From Paracoccus pantotrophus (GTDB lineage Bacteria > Pseudomonadota > Alphaproteobacteria > Rhodobacterales > Rhodobacteraceae), in NCBI RefSeq assembly GCF_008824185.1, contig NZ_CP044426.1, positions 1-64,000 of the forward strand: 64,000 bases of DNA, read 5' to 3'. Position 1 is the first letter of the stretch, and each line of letters starts with the position of its first letter. Positions 1 to 10,520 of the stretch are shown piece after piece. A program made the translations under genes and the position numbers. The notes below the pieces were generated by a model. The model was given only the letters and a program-made list of their open reading frames with translations. It was not told where the DNA came from and ran no database searches.

Positions 1-2256
1 ATGCGGCACCATCGGCGCCATCAGCTGCGCCATGATGCGCAGCGCCTCGCGCCGGCTTTCGCCGCCAGCCTTCGATTTGCCGATGGCATTGGCCAGCTCA
101 TAGATCTTGGCCACCGCCTTGTTGAAGGCGAAGCCCTCGATGGATTTCGTCACCTCGTCGATGGCGCGATGCGCGGCGCGGGCCAGCTCGGGATCGGCCC
201 CGCCCTCGGGGATCTCGTCGGCCAGCCGCCAGACGCGCGACAGGAAGCGGTTCGCGGCCTCGGCCCCGGCGGCGGTCCATTCCACGTCCCGCTCGGGCGG
301 GCTGTCGGACAGCATGAACCAGCGCGCGGTATCGGCGCCGAAGCTTTCGACGATGTTCACCGGATCGACGACATTCTTCTTGGATTTCGACATCTTGGCC
401 GAGGGGATCACCTCGACCTCGGTGCCGTCGGCCAGTTTGCCGTCGGTGACATCCTCGGGCAGGTGATAGACCGGGCGGCCGCGCTCGTCGCGGGTCATGT
501 AGATCTCATGCGTGACCATGCCCTGGGTGAAGAGCGCGTCGAACGGCTCCTTGGCACTTTCGGACAGGTGGCCGGTCTTGACCATGGCGCGGGCGAAGAA
601 GCGCGAATAGAGCAGGTGCAGGATCGCATGCTCGATGCCGCCGATATACTGGTCCACGTTCATCCAGTAGTCGGTCTCGGCGCGCTCGGTCGGCGTCGTC
701 GCGTGCGGCGCGGTGAAGCGGGCGTAATACCAGGACGAATCGACGAAGGTGTCCATGGTGTCCGTCTCGCGCCGGGCCGGGCCGCCGCATTGCGGGCAGG
801 CGGCGTCGCGCCAGGTCGGGTGCCGGTCCAGCGGGTTGCCGGGCACGTCGAATGTCACATCCTGCGGCAGCAGCACCGGCAGGTTCGCCTTGGCCTCGGG
901 CACGGTGCCGCATGTCTCGCAATGCACCACCGGGATCGGGCAGCCCCAATACCGTTGGCGCGAGATGCCCCAGTCGCGCAGGCGGAACTTGGTCACGCCC
1001 TCGCCATAGCCGTTGGCCTCGGCGTGCAGGATGGCGGCATCCACCGCCGCCTCGCCGGTCTGGTCGGTCTCGCCGGCGAAGCCGCGCACATAGGTCACGG
1101 TTTCGGATTTCAGCGGCACATAGGGCGCTTTCGCCACCAGCGCGTCGGCCTGTTCCAGCGTCATGCCCTTTTCGCCGAAGGTGGCGCGGATCGGCAGGCC
1201 ATATTTGCTGGCAAACTCGTGGTCGCGCTCGTCATGCGCCGGAGAGCCGAAGATCGCGCCGGTGCCGTAATCCATCAGCACGAAATTCGCGATCCAGATC
1301 GGCAATTGCCAATCCGGGTCCAGCGGGTGGCGCACGGTCAGCCCGGTGTCGAGGCCCATCTTGGGCGCGGTCTCGATCGCTTCCTCGGTGGTGCCGATCT
1401 TGCGGCATTCCTCGACGAAAGCCGCGACCTTGGGGTCCGACGCGGCCAGCGCCTTGACCAGCGGGTGATCCGGCGACAGCGCCACGAAGCTGGCGCCCAG
1501 CAGCGTGTCGGGCCGGGTGGTATAAACCTCGATCTGCGGGAAATCGGGCCGGTCGACGGTGTCGAAGCGGAACTGCAGCCCGCGCGACTTGCCGATCCAG
1601 TTGGCCTGCATCAGCCGCACCTTTTCCGGCCAGCCCTCCAGCCGGTCCAGCGCCGACAAAAGCTCGTCCGAATAGTCCGAGATCCTGAAGAACCACTGCG
1701 TCAGTTCCTTGCGCTCGACCACAGCGCCGGATCGCCAGCCCTTGCCGTCGATCACCTGCTCGTTGGCCAGCACCGTCATGTCGACCGGATCCCAGTTCAC
1801 CTGCGCCGACTTGCGGGTGATCAGCCCGGCTTCCAGCATGTCCAGGAACAGCGCCTGCTGCTGGGCGACATAGGCGTCGTCGCAGGTGGCGAATTCGCGG
1901 CTCCAGTCGATGGACAAGCCCAAGGGCTTCAGCTGGCCGCGCATGGTGGCGATATTGCCATAGGTCCAGTCGCGCGGATGGCCGCCCTGCTCCATCGCCG
2001 CGTTCTCGGCCGGCATGCCGAAGGCGTCCCAGCCCATTGGGTGCAGCACGGAAAAGCCCTGCGCCCGCTTGAAGCGGGCCACCACGTCGCCCATCGTGTA
2101 GTTGCGCACATGGCCCATGTGGATGCGCCCCGAGGGATAGGGGAACATCTCCAGCACGTAATACTTGGGCCGCTCGTCCCGCACGGCGCGGAACGTGTCG
2201 GCCTGCTCCCACGCCTCTTGCCAGCGCGGTTCGCTGATTGCGGGATCATAGGGCAT
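1..2256 (-). CDS. leuS: Leucyl-tRNA synthetase, 3' end cut by window edge
   Basis: Class I aminoacyl-tRNA synthetase that charges tRNA-Leu in the cytoplasm. The first 752 codons are present and about 100 C-terminal residues lie outside the window. The class I signature HMGH is at residues 46-49 and the KMSKS loop is exact at residues 621-625, both where bacterial LeuRS has them, with the editing domain between. The start is ATG at 2256 (MPYDPAISEPRWQ); no alternative is needed. A DUF3576 lipoprotein gene lies 75 bases upstream on the same strand, an order I recall as usual in Rhodobacteraceae. The reading frame is open throughout the window. Confidence 0.97.
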   Translation of the reverse strand, partial: MPYDPAISEPRWQEAWEQADTFRAVRDERPKYYVLEMFPYPSGRIHMGHVRNYTMGDVVARFKRAQGFSVLHPMGWDAFGMPAENAAMEQGGHPRDWTYGNIATMRGQLKPLGLSIDWSREFATCDDAYVAQQQALFLDMLEAGLITRKSAQVNWDPVDMTVLANEQVIDGKGWRSGAVVERKELTQWFFRISDYSDELLSALDRLEGWPEKVRLMQANWIGKSRGLQFRFDTVDRPDFPQIEVYTTRPDTLLGASFVALSPDHPLVKALAASDPKVAAFVEECRKIGTTEEAIETAPKMGLDTGLTVRHPLDPDWQLPIWIANFVLMDYGTGAIFGSPAHDERDHEFASKYGLPIRATFGEKGMTLEQADALVAKAPYVPLKSETVTYVRGFAGETDQTGEAAVDAAILHAEANGYGEGVTKFRLRDWGISRQRYWGCPIPVVHCETCGTVPEAKANLPVLLPQDVTFDVPGNPLDRHPTWRDAACPQCGGPARRETDTMDTFVDSSWYYARFTAPHATTPTERAETDYWMNVDQYIGGIEHAILHLLYSRFFARAMVKTGHLSESAKEPFDALFTQGMVTHEIYMTRDERGRPVYHLPEDVTDGKLADGTEVEVIPSAKMSKSKKNVVDPVNIVESFGADTARWFMLSDSPPERDVEWTAAGAEAANRFLSRVWRLADEIPEGGADPELARAAHRAIDEVTKSIEGFAFNKAVAKIYELANAIGKSKAGGESRREALRIMAQLMAPMVPH

Positions 2257-2331
2257 GGAAACCTCCGGGCGACAGATTGCCCGCAGGGTATTAGCCGCTT
2301 GCCCGATGCAGGTCCAGCGGGGTCGGGGGGA

Positions 2332-2847
2332 TCAGAGGTTGCGGTCCTGCACCCGCAGCTGGCGGGCCCGCGTCAGGATCGCATCCTCGACCGCGCGCAC
2401 GGTGTCGGGCGCCACGGCCGCCCCGCCCGCCCCCTGCAACGAGACCTTGAGCGCGCGCGCATCCAGCGCCGGGTCGCTGACCTTGATCGTGGCGCGATAG
2501 GACCGCCCGCCGCCCGGCGGCGTGCCGTAGCCGGTGACGATGACGCCGGTGAAGGGGTCGATGGACTGGATCGGCAGGAAGTTCAGCACGTCCAGGCTGG
2601 CGTTCCACAGGTATTTGTTCACCGCCACCGTGTCGTTCGGGTTGCGGCGGTCCGAGAACACGTCCCAGATCGTCTCGCGCCGTTCGGCGGCCTGCGGCTG
2701 GGCCTGGCGGTTCCCGCCGCCGCCCGGCAGCGAGGTGGCCGAACCGGCCGAGCCTGCCGAGCCCAAGCCCGAACCGCCCCCCGAACAGGCGGCAAGCCCG
2801 GCCGAGATCAGCAGGGCGGCGGTCAGCCGTGCGGCGCGTCTGGTCAT
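2332..2847 (-). CDS. DUF3576 family lipoprotein
   Basis: A 171-residue exported lipoprotein. Residues 1-21 form a signal peptide with a lipobox ending LAAC-S, followed by a Gly/Ser-rich linker. The DUF3576 core starts at about residue 57 (ETIWDVFSDRRNPN) and includes VNKYLWNASLDVLNFLP. The family is widespread in Alphaproteobacteria and lacks a defined biochemical role. The ORF could be read open far upstream, but the ATG at 2847 directly precedes the signal peptide. It lies immediately upstream of leuS and may be co-transcribed with it. The family call is from memory of its sequence pattern. Confidence 0.88.
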   Translation of the reverse strand: MTRRAARLTAALLISAGLAACSGGGSGLGSAGSAGSATSLPGGGGNRQAQPQAAERRETIWDVFSDRRNPNDTVAVNKYLWNASLDVLNFLPIQSIDPFTGVIVTGYGTPPGGGRSYRATIKVSDPALDARALKVSLQGAGGAAVAPDTVRAVEDAILTRARQLRVQDRNL

Positions 2848-3150
2848 CTGATGTCCCCCGGATCGTCCTTGCCGCGAGCCATAGCGCAATTCCGCCCCTT
2901 GCGACAAGAGAGGCCGCGCCCATGGCCCGCGATCCCCGTCGGGGTGATATGGCTCGCGCGCGCAAGGGCGCCTGCGCCGGGGGGTGCGGGCCGTTGCAAC
3001 GGGGTGTGGCCCATGTGCATCACAGCAGGTCGGAATCGGGCTAAGCCGATGCGATTCCGTTGCAATGAGGGGGGGAAAGCGCGACACAACTGGCATACCC
3101 CAAACCGGCCCGCCGGGTGGGGCATACGAGAGAGACAAGAGGGAAACATC
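2848..3150. other. Intergenic region between divergent DUF3576 gene and porin
   Basis: These 303 bases separate two divergent genes and should hold both promoters. The last bases before the porin carry a purine-rich ribosome site (AGAGGGAAA, about 3138-3146). I could not point to a convincing -35/-10 pair; TTGCAA at about 3060 is a weak candidate. No small gene is visible. Confidence 0.5.
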
Positions 3151-4095
3151 ATGAAAAAGGCTCTTATCGCCTCCACCGCGCTGCTCCTGACCGCGGGCGT
3201 GGCCGCCGCCGAGGTTAGCATCTCGGGCTACGGCCGGACCGGTGTCGTGTACATCGAAGACCGTCCTGGCAACGAGACCCGCGTCGACTCGCGTCTGCGG
3301 ATGAACATCGACGCCTCGACCTCGACCGATTCGGGTGTCGACTTCGGTGCCCGTTTCCGCCTCCAGTGGGATCAGGACGCCACCAATGGCCAGGGTGAAA
3401 GCGCTGCCACCAACGCGGGTAAGCTCTGGATCAGCGCCCAAGGCCTGACCGTCGAAGTGGGCAACGTCGATAACGCTTACGACAGCTCCACGCTGCTGTT
3501 CGCTCCCGAATTGGGCGTTTTTGATTTTAACGCCGGTGCGCGTAACGGCAGCTACTTCGCATACGAGTCGAACCCTTACGCTGACGTCAATCGTCAGGGC
3601 GTTGGCGTGCGGTACTCGTTCGACGCTCTGACCCTGCGCGCTTCGTACATCGATCCCGACCAGTCGGGCGTGAACGAAGTCCTGGAAGAAGAGTTCAGCA
3701 TTCTGGCTCAGTACACCTGGAACGACCGTCTGGAACTGGAAGGCGCCTATACCGTCAATGGCGCAGGTGTGGACGAGAATGACATCTTCTTCGTCGGTGC
3801 CCGTTATGCCGTCATGGAGAATGCGCGTATCGGCCTGAACTATGTCGATGCCAGCAACGATTCCGCCGAAGATGATGGAAACACCATCACGCTCTACGGT
3901 GACTACACCCTGGCCGATGGCCGCACCAATCTGGAAGCCTTCATCGCCAACAACGATCATGACGCCAACGAAAGCGACAACGCTTTCGGTATCGGCGTGA
4001 ACTACGATCTGGGCGGTGCCCGTCTGGGTGCGTCGATCCAGCGCGACTATGCAGAAAAGGTTCGCGCCGACATGGGCGTGCGCTTCGAGTTCTGA
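3151..4095 (+). CDS. Outer-membrane porin, Rhodobacter/Paracoccus type
   Basis: A 314-residue trimeric-type general porin. It has a 20-residue signal peptide (MKKALIASTALLLTAGVAAA), then a mature protein starting EVSISGYGRTG, alternating beta-strand sequence, and a C-terminal strand ending in Phe (VRFEF), the usual signal for BAM-dependent insertion. It resembles the porins of Rhodobacter capsulatus and Paracoccus. Codon choice includes more T-ending codons (for example CGT, GGT, GCT) than neighbouring genes, as expected for a highly expressed gene. The frame is open far upstream, but the ATG at 3151 with AGAGGGAAA in front and the signal peptide fix the start. A strong terminator follows. 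Confidence 0.95.
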   Translation: MKKALIASTALLLTAGVAAAEVSISGYGRTGVVYIEDRPGNETRVDSRLRMNIDASTSTDSGVDFGARFRLQWDQDATNGQGESAATNAGKLWISAQGLTVEVGNVDNAYDSSTLLFAPELGVFDFNAGARNGSYFAYESNPYADVNRQGVGVRYSFDALTLRASYIDPDQSGVNEVLEEEFSILAQYTWNDRLELEGAYTVNGAGVDENDIFFVGARYAVMENARIGLNYVDASNDSAEDDGNTITLYGDYTLADGRTNLEAFIANNDHDANESDNAFGIGVNYDLGGARLGASIQRDYAEKVRADMGVRFEF

Positions 4096-4118
4096 TCCTT
4101 CGGGATACGGAAATCAGG

Positions 4119-4150
4119 AAGAGCGGGCCTTGCGCCCGCTCTTTTCTTTT
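4119..4150 (+). terminator. Intrinsic terminator of the porin gene
   Basis: A perfect 10-bp stem AAGAGCGGGC/GCCCGCTCTT with a 5-base loop, running straight into a T-rich tract (TTTTCTTTT). It starts 24 bases past the porin stop codon. Confidence 0.9.
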
Positions 4151-4165
4151 GGAAATCATGCCGCC

Positions 4166-4819
4166 ATGGGACTGGATGACATCAGGCGCCGCATTGCTGC
4201 GGCCGAGAAAGCCGCGGGCCGTGCCGAGGGCGCGGTCACGCTGATCGCCGTCAGCAAGGTGCAGCCCCCCGAACGGGTGGAATCGGTGCTGGCGGCCGGC
4301 CACCGTGTCTTCGGCGAAAACTACGTGCAGGAGGCGGCGGGAAAATGGCCCGGCTGGCGCGAGCGTTTCCCCGGCGTCGAGCTGCATATGATCGGCCCCC
4401 TGCAGACCAACAAGCTGAAGCCGGCGCTGGAGCTTTTCGACGCCATCCACACGCTCGACCGCCCCTCGCTGGCCGGCAAGCTGGCGCGGCAGGTGCAGGC
4501 GCGCGGGGCCTGCCCGCAGCTTTTCGTGCAGGTGAACACCGGGGCCGAGCCGCAGAAGGCCGGCGTTCTGCCCGACGAGGCCGATGCCTTCATCGCCCAG
4601 TGCCGGGCGCTGGACCTGGCGATTGCCGGGCTGATGTGCATCCCGCCCGAGGATCTGGACCCGGTGCCGCATTTTCGCGCCCTGCGCGATATGGCCGCAC
4701 GCAACGGCCTGGCCGGCCTGTCCATGGGCATGAGCGCGGATTTCGAAACCGCCATCGCCGAGGGCGCGACCCATGTCCGCATCGGCAGCGCCATCTTTGG
4801 CGCGCGCGACTACGGCTGA
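4166..4819 (+). CDS. YggS/PROSC-family pyridoxal phosphate homeostasis protein
   Basis: A 217-residue cytoplasmic PLP-binding protein of the alanine-racemase N-terminal fold, thought to buffer PLP and affect amino-acid metabolism. The PLP lysine is K31 in LIAVSKVQP; GENYVQEA, HMIGPLQTNK and the phosphate-binding MGMSADFETAI near the C-terminus are the family landmarks, and the length matches. The start is ATG at 4166; an ATG at 4158 is out of frame. It begins only 16 bases after the porin terminator, so its promoter must overlap that terminator or transcription must read through. Confidence 0.93.
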   Translation: MGLDDIRRRIAAAEKAAGRAEGAVTLIAVSKVQPPERVESVLAAGHRVFGENYVQEAAGKWPGWRERFPGVELHMIGPLQTNKLKPALELFDAIHTLDRPSLAGKLARQVQARGACPQLFVQVNTGAEPQKAGVLPDEADAFIAQCRALDLAIAGLMCIPPEDLDPVPHFRALRDMAARNGLAGLSMGMSADFETAIAEGATHVRIGSAIFGARDYG

Positions 4820-4929
4820 CCGCCGGATCGGCCGGGCCGTTAAGCCTTTATTAGCAATAAGGATGCGGGGCGGGCGGCGGCGGGATAAGGTGCTTTCGTG
4901 GGTTGCGTGATTCGCGTTGGGTTCCCGTC

Positions 4930-5838
4930 ATGTTGTTGATCAGCAGTTTGCTCAGTTTGGTATTCGCCGGCCTTGCCGTGGATGCGACCGGCACCAGCCG
5001 CACGCCCGGCGGCGAGCATGACCCCGACGACCCGCAGCGCGAACCCTCAGATTCCGACCGGCCCAGGGGCGTGGCGACCGGGGGCAGCGAGGGTTCGGAC
5101 TGGCTGGCCGGCGGCGATGGTGACGACCTGCTGACCGGCCATGGCGGCAATGACGACCTGCATGGCGGGCTGGGCAACGACACGCTGCTGGGCGGCGACG
5201 GCGACGACTGGATCTATGGCGACGGCGATTACGGGCCGGGCGGCGACGATTCCATCGAGGGCGGCGCGGGCGACGATTACCTGGCGGGGCAGGGCGGCAA
5301 CGACACCCTGCATGGCGGCCCCGGCGACGACACGATCTTCGGCGGCGAGGGCGACGATCTGCTGACCGCCGGCGACGGCGACGACCTGCTCTGGGCCGGC
5401 TTCGGCAACGACACGCTGATCGCCGGCAGGGGCGAGGACGATCTGGACGGCGGCGATGGCGACGATCTGCTGATCGGCTCGGCCGAGCCCGGGCGGGCCT
5501 GGCTGCATGGCGGCGCCGGCCGCGACACGCTGCATCCCGGACCGGGCGATTTCGCCGAGGGCGGCGAGGGCGAGGATCTGTTCCTGCTCGACGCGCCGGG
5601 CGGCGACCTGGACGATCCGGGCGAGACGCTGCCGGTCATCGCCGATTTCGACCGGCAGCTGGACCGTATCGAGCTGCGCTATCACGGCGACGGCGCCGAT
5701 CCCGTGGTCGCGCTGGAGCGCGAGGCCGACGGATCGGCGGTGATTCGCGTGGACGGGGTGGCCGTGGGCCGGGTGTTGCAGGCCGAAGGGCTGCGGGCGG
5801 CCGACATCGCCCTGACGCGGATCGCGCCGGGCGGCTGA
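4930..5838 (+). CDS. Small calcium-binding RTX-repeat protein
   Basis: About 302 residues. A short hydrophobic N-terminus (MLLISSLLSLVFAGLAV) is followed by an acidic linker and about a dozen hemolysin-type nonapeptide repeats of the GGDGDDxLxG kind (residues about 50-200), which form a parallel beta-roll binding Ca2+. The last 90 residues (VIADFDRQLDRIELRY) resemble the conserved C-terminal block of RTX proteins secreted by type I systems. No catalytic domain is visible. The start is uncertain: TTG at 4903 would add nine residues, but ATG at 4930 sits right at the hydrophobic segment. No type I transporter gene is nearby. Function unknown; adhesion or surface-layer roles are possible. Confidence 0.8.
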   Translation: MLLISSLLSLVFAGLAVDATGTSRTPGGEHDPDDPQREPSDSDRPRGVATGGSEGSDWLAGGDGDDLLTGHGGNDDLHGGLGNDTLLGGDGDDWIYGDGDYGPGGDDSIEGGAGDDYLAGQGGNDTLHGGPGDDTIFGGEGDDLLTAGDGDDLLWAGFGNDTLIAGRGEDDLDGGDGDDLLIGSAEPGRAWLHGGAGRDTLHPGPGDFAEGGEGEDLFLLDAPGGDLDDPGETLPVIADFDRQLDRIELRYHGDGADPVVALEREADGSAVIRVDGVAVGRVLQAEGLRAADIALTRIAPGG

Positions 5839-5981
5839 GCCGCAGAAACCCCTTTCCTTTTCGGCCGATTTTGCCTATACGCCCGCATCCGACCGGGCGA
5901 TTCCGGCGGATCTCTCCACGGGCCTGTGCTGGACGACATCCCGGCCTGCGCCATAACCCTTGATCCTGAAAGGAGACCCCG

Positions 5982-6251
5982 ATGTCGATCACCGTCGAGG
6001 AAAAGAACCGCGTGATGACCGAATTCGCGACCAAGAAAGGCGACACCGGCTCGCCCGAAGTGCAGGTCGCCATCCTGTCGTCGCGCATCGCCACGCTGAC
6101 CGAGCATTTCAAGACCCACAAGAAGGACAACCATTCGCGTCGGGGCCTGCTGAAGCTGGTCGCGCAGCGCCGCAAGCTGCTGGACTACCTGAAGCGCAAG
6201 GACGAAGCCCGCTATACCGACCTGATCGGCAAGCTGGGCCTGCGCCGCTGA
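5982..6251 (+). CDS. rpsO: 30S ribosomal protein S15
   Basis: An 89-residue primary 16S rRNA-binding protein of the small-subunit platform. The family core is unmistakable: KKGDTGSPEVQVA, THKKDNHSRRGLL and KRKDEARYTDLIGKLGLR. It has full family length and begins with ATG at 5982, preceded by AAAGGAGA. It lies upstream of pnp as in many bacteria, but with an extra gene between the two and a terminator directly after rpsO. Confidence 0.98.
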   Translation: MSITVEEKNRVMTEFATKKGDTGSPEVQVAILSSRIATLTEHFKTHKKDNHSRRGLLKLVAQRRKLLDYLKRKDEARYTDLIGKLGLRR

Positions 6252-6290
6252 CCGTCCGGCTGCGACCCCGCGGCCCTTGGATTGCAGGAA

Positions 6291-6318
6291 CGCCCGCGGC
6301 ACAGGCCGCGGGCGTTTT
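6291..6318 (+). terminator. Intrinsic terminator after rpsO
   Basis: A perfect 10-bp stem CGCCCGCGGC/GCCGCGGGCG with loop ACAG followed by TTTT, 39 bases past the rpsO stop. Confidence 0.9.
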
Positions 6319-6433
6319 GCGTTTCCCGCTTTCCGGCCGGCGCTGCGACAGCCATTAAAATCCAACGGATTGCTTTCTGGATTCCTAACGGATGGTCCTT
6401 ATCCTGTGCCTGTCTTCAGACGGAGATCGCAAG

Positions 6434-7093
6434 ATGGTAATCAGTTCACTTTTCAAGCCAATGTCCTCCTCTGCCCCTGCCGCCGCGTCGGGGGCCGGTT
6501 CGGCGCCCTTGCAGGCTGTCTCGAACGTTGTCGAGACGCTTGCCGGATTGCTGCCGGGCCGGGAGCCCGCAGGGAATGGCGGCGTCCGCTTCGACTTCTC
6601 GCCGCATGCGATGCAGGCCTCCGCCGGTGCCGCACATCCGGCCGCGGATGAGCCGGCGGCCCCTGTCATGCCGGTGGCCGAGGCGGCTGCCCCTGCCGCC
6701 GCCCCGACGCCGGTGCGGGTTCCGGTGGCGGCCGATGCCGCGGATCCGGCCGCCGCGGCTGGCGCTTCTGCCGCCGCGGTGCTGGCCCCGGCCAAGGCCG
6801 CGGGCGCGTCCGGCGGAGCCGATCCGGCCGCCCTGGACGAGGTCGCTGCCCCTGCCGCGCGCGCAGCCAGAAGCGCGGCCCGGCCTGCCGCCCCCGATGC
6901 CGAGGCGCAGGCCCGTGCCTGGGCGATCAAGGCCCAGGGCAGGGAAGGTGCGCAGACCATGGTCGAGCGCGTCGCGGCGCTCAGCAGCCGGCCCTGGCCG
7001 ACCGATGCGGCCGCCGAAAGGACCGAGAAGGCCGTGCAGGCGCTCAAGACCGATCAGCAGGCCGCCGCGCCCAGGACGCTGGCCCTGGCCTGA
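6434..7093 (+). CDS. Ala/Pro-rich hypothetical protein between rpsO and pnp
   Basis: A 219-residue protein of unknown function. The N-terminal 65 residues look folded (SSLFKPM, VVETLAGLLPG, FDFSPHAMQA). Residues about 65-160 are a low-complexity Ala/Pro linker, and the C-terminal 55 residues form a probable amphipathic helix (AQARAWAIKAQGREGAQTMV). It has no signal peptide or membrane segment. The ATG at 6434 has GGAG nine bases upstream; an upstream start at 6392 lacks one. The linker makes coding by composition alone uncertain, and an antisense ORF also spans the region, but the ribosome site and structured ends favour this strand. Confidence 0.6.
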   Translation: MVISSLFKPMSSSAPAAASGAGSAPLQAVSNVVETLAGLLPGREPAGNGGVRFDFSPHAMQASAGAAHPAADEPAAPVMPVAEAAAPAAAPTPVRVPVAADAADPAAAAGASAAAVLAPAKAAGASGGADPAALDEVAAPAARAARSAARPAAPDAEAQARAWAIKAQGREGAQTMVERVAALSSRPWPTDAAAERTEKAVQALKTDQQAAAPRTLALA

Positions 7094-7330
7094 TCGCCGG
7101 ATGCGCGGGACAGGACGGGCGGTTGCCGGCCGGCGCCGCCCGCCTTGTTTCGGGCAAGCGCGGGCGCCAAGCCACTTTCCATATGCCTTGATTTCCTGTA
7201 TGGGGCGTCTCCATCTGTGACGTGACGCCAGGCCCCTGGGCACATGCGAAGGATAGGGGCGGCGGCAATGGGGCCGCCATTTGACACGGGACGCGACCGG
7301 AAGGGCCGGCGCGTCGCCAGAGGAAACCAG

Positions 7331-9475
<2,145 letters not shown>

Positions 9476-9500
9476 GGCTTTCGCTGCGATTCGACTGTTG

Positions 9501-9527
9501 GAGCCTCGGCGATGCCGGGGCTCTTCC
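9501..9527 (+). terminator. Putative intrinsic terminator after pnp
   Basis: GAGCCTCGGC/GCCGGGGCTC forms a 10-bp stem with one G-T pair and a 3-base loop, followed by TTCC. It lies 26 bases beyond the pnp stop; the U-tract is short. Confidence 0.6.
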
Positions 9528-9553
9528 ATGTTCGGTGGAACGGGATATTAACG

Positions 9554-10300
9554 ATGCGGGCAGATTGGCCGATTTTCATATTGACCCTGGAAGGCGATGA
9601 GGCGCGTCGTCAGCCATTGCTGGACCAACTTGCCGGAATGGGTTTGCAATGGCGCTTGATCTACGGAGTGGACGGGCGGCGGGGCTTGCCGGCTGAATAT
9701 CTGTCGATGATCGACCGCGACGCCGCTCATGATCGACTGAAGCGGCCGATGACGGACTCGGAATTTGCCTGTGCCTTGTCGCATCGGCAGATTTACGAGA
9801 CCATCATGGACGAAGGACTTGATGGGGCGCTCGTGCTTGAGGATGATGCAATCCTGACGCCGGACTTTCCCGACTTCATTCGTGCGGGGCATCATTTGAC
9901 CGATACGTTGGCCTTGCTGGATCATTGTGGGGGTCGCGTACTGCCTTGGCAACGAAAGAAGGCCGGGCGGTGGTTAATGTATCGTCCGGCGCGACCGGCA
10001 TGGCTTTGTACTGGTTACACGCTGTGCCGAAATACAGCGCAGGAACTCTTGCGTGCGACAATTCCGATCAATTTTGTGTCCGATTGGCCGGTGGATCTGT
10101 ACCATCTGCGGGCTTGGCTAGTAGTCCCGCGCGTCGTGCATCACAATCCACAGGGGCAGGGACCGTCGCATTTAGCTCAGGATCGAGCCATCATGGAGAT
10201 GCAGGTACCGTGCAAAAAGAAGAATTCAGCCCGCTTTCTCAAGGTAAACTATTACCGCGGACTTCTTCGGCGCAGGCTTGCGCGCCCCGTGGACTCTTAG
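9554..10300 (+). CDS. Glycosyltransferase family 25, LPS-type
   Basis: A 248-residue GT25-type glycosyltransferase, a family that adds sugars to lipooligosaccharide or other surface glycans at the inner-membrane face. It shows the N-terminal FILTLEGDEAR strand, the SEFACALSHRQIY motif (69-81) and the LVLEDDAILTPDF motif (93-105) with the acidic metal-binding residues. The start is ATG at 9554. Codon usage and base composition are visibly more AT-rich than in pnp or leuS, which suggests horizontal origin. It is bounded on the left by pnp and on the right by a duplicate of the pnp 3' end. Acceptor and sugar cannot be told from sequence. Confidence 0.85.
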   Translation: MRADWPIFILTLEGDEARRQPLLDQLAGMGLQWRLIYGVDGRRGLPAEYLSMIDRDAAHDRLKRPMTDSEFACALSHRQIYETIMDEGLDGALVLEDDAILTPDFPDFIRAGHHLTDTLALLDHCGGRVLPWQRKKAGRWLMYRPARPAWLCTGYTLCRNTAQELLRATIPINFVSDWPVDLYHLRAWLVVPRVVHHNPQGQGPSHLAQDRAIMEMQVPCKKKNSARFLKVNYYRGLLRRRLARPVDS

Positions 10301-10393
10301 CCTGACTTCTTCAGATTATATCATCGGTGCGAGCTTGCCCTTCCGGCCGGTGCCAGAGGCGCTGGCGGATACGCGGAGCAGGGTGATCCCCTC

Positions 10394-10477
10394 AAGGCGC
10401 GCCCTGGCATGAAGATGCTCGATCATGAAACCGATGACGAAATTACCAAGAAGAAAGAGGAATCAGCCAAGGCCTGA
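10394..10477 (+). pseudogene. Duplicate fragment of the pnp 3' end
   Basis: These 84 bases align without gaps to pnp positions 9392-9475, including the stop codon. About 70 of 84 bases agree by hand count. The fragment would encode KxRPGMKMLDHETDDEITKK and so on, against KVRLGMKMVDQETGEEITEK in pnp, with many changes at third codon positions, as between orthologues of related species. Upstream of 10394 I cannot extend the match. The best reading is the tail of a second, diverged pnp brought in or left behind when the glycosyltransferase DNA recombined next to pnp. Confidence 0.85.
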
Positions 10478-10501
10478 GATTTTCGTGCTCCTTTTCGAAA
10501 C

Positions 10502-10520
10502 GCCCCCCAAAGGGGGGCTT
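10502..10520 (+). terminator. Hairpin between pnp tail copy and convergent GT25 gene
   Basis: GCCCCCC/GGGGGGC, a perfect 7-bp stem with loop AAA, then TT. It sits just after the pnp tail copy, in the same relative place as the terminator after true pnp, and abuts the stop codon of the leftward GT25 gene. The weak U-tract makes it only a probable terminator. Confidence 0.5.

Noticed and set aside
1..3150. Upstream part of a 1364-codon rightward ORF that runs into the porin gene
   Set aside because: It is antisense to leuS and the DUF3576 gene and has shadow composition; the porin start is fixed by its signal peptide and ribosome site at 3151.
5086..5600. Tandem DNA repeat or CRISPR-like array
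   Set aside because: The periodicity comes from the calcium-binding nonapeptide repeats of a coding gene; there are no conserved direct repeats with unique spacers.
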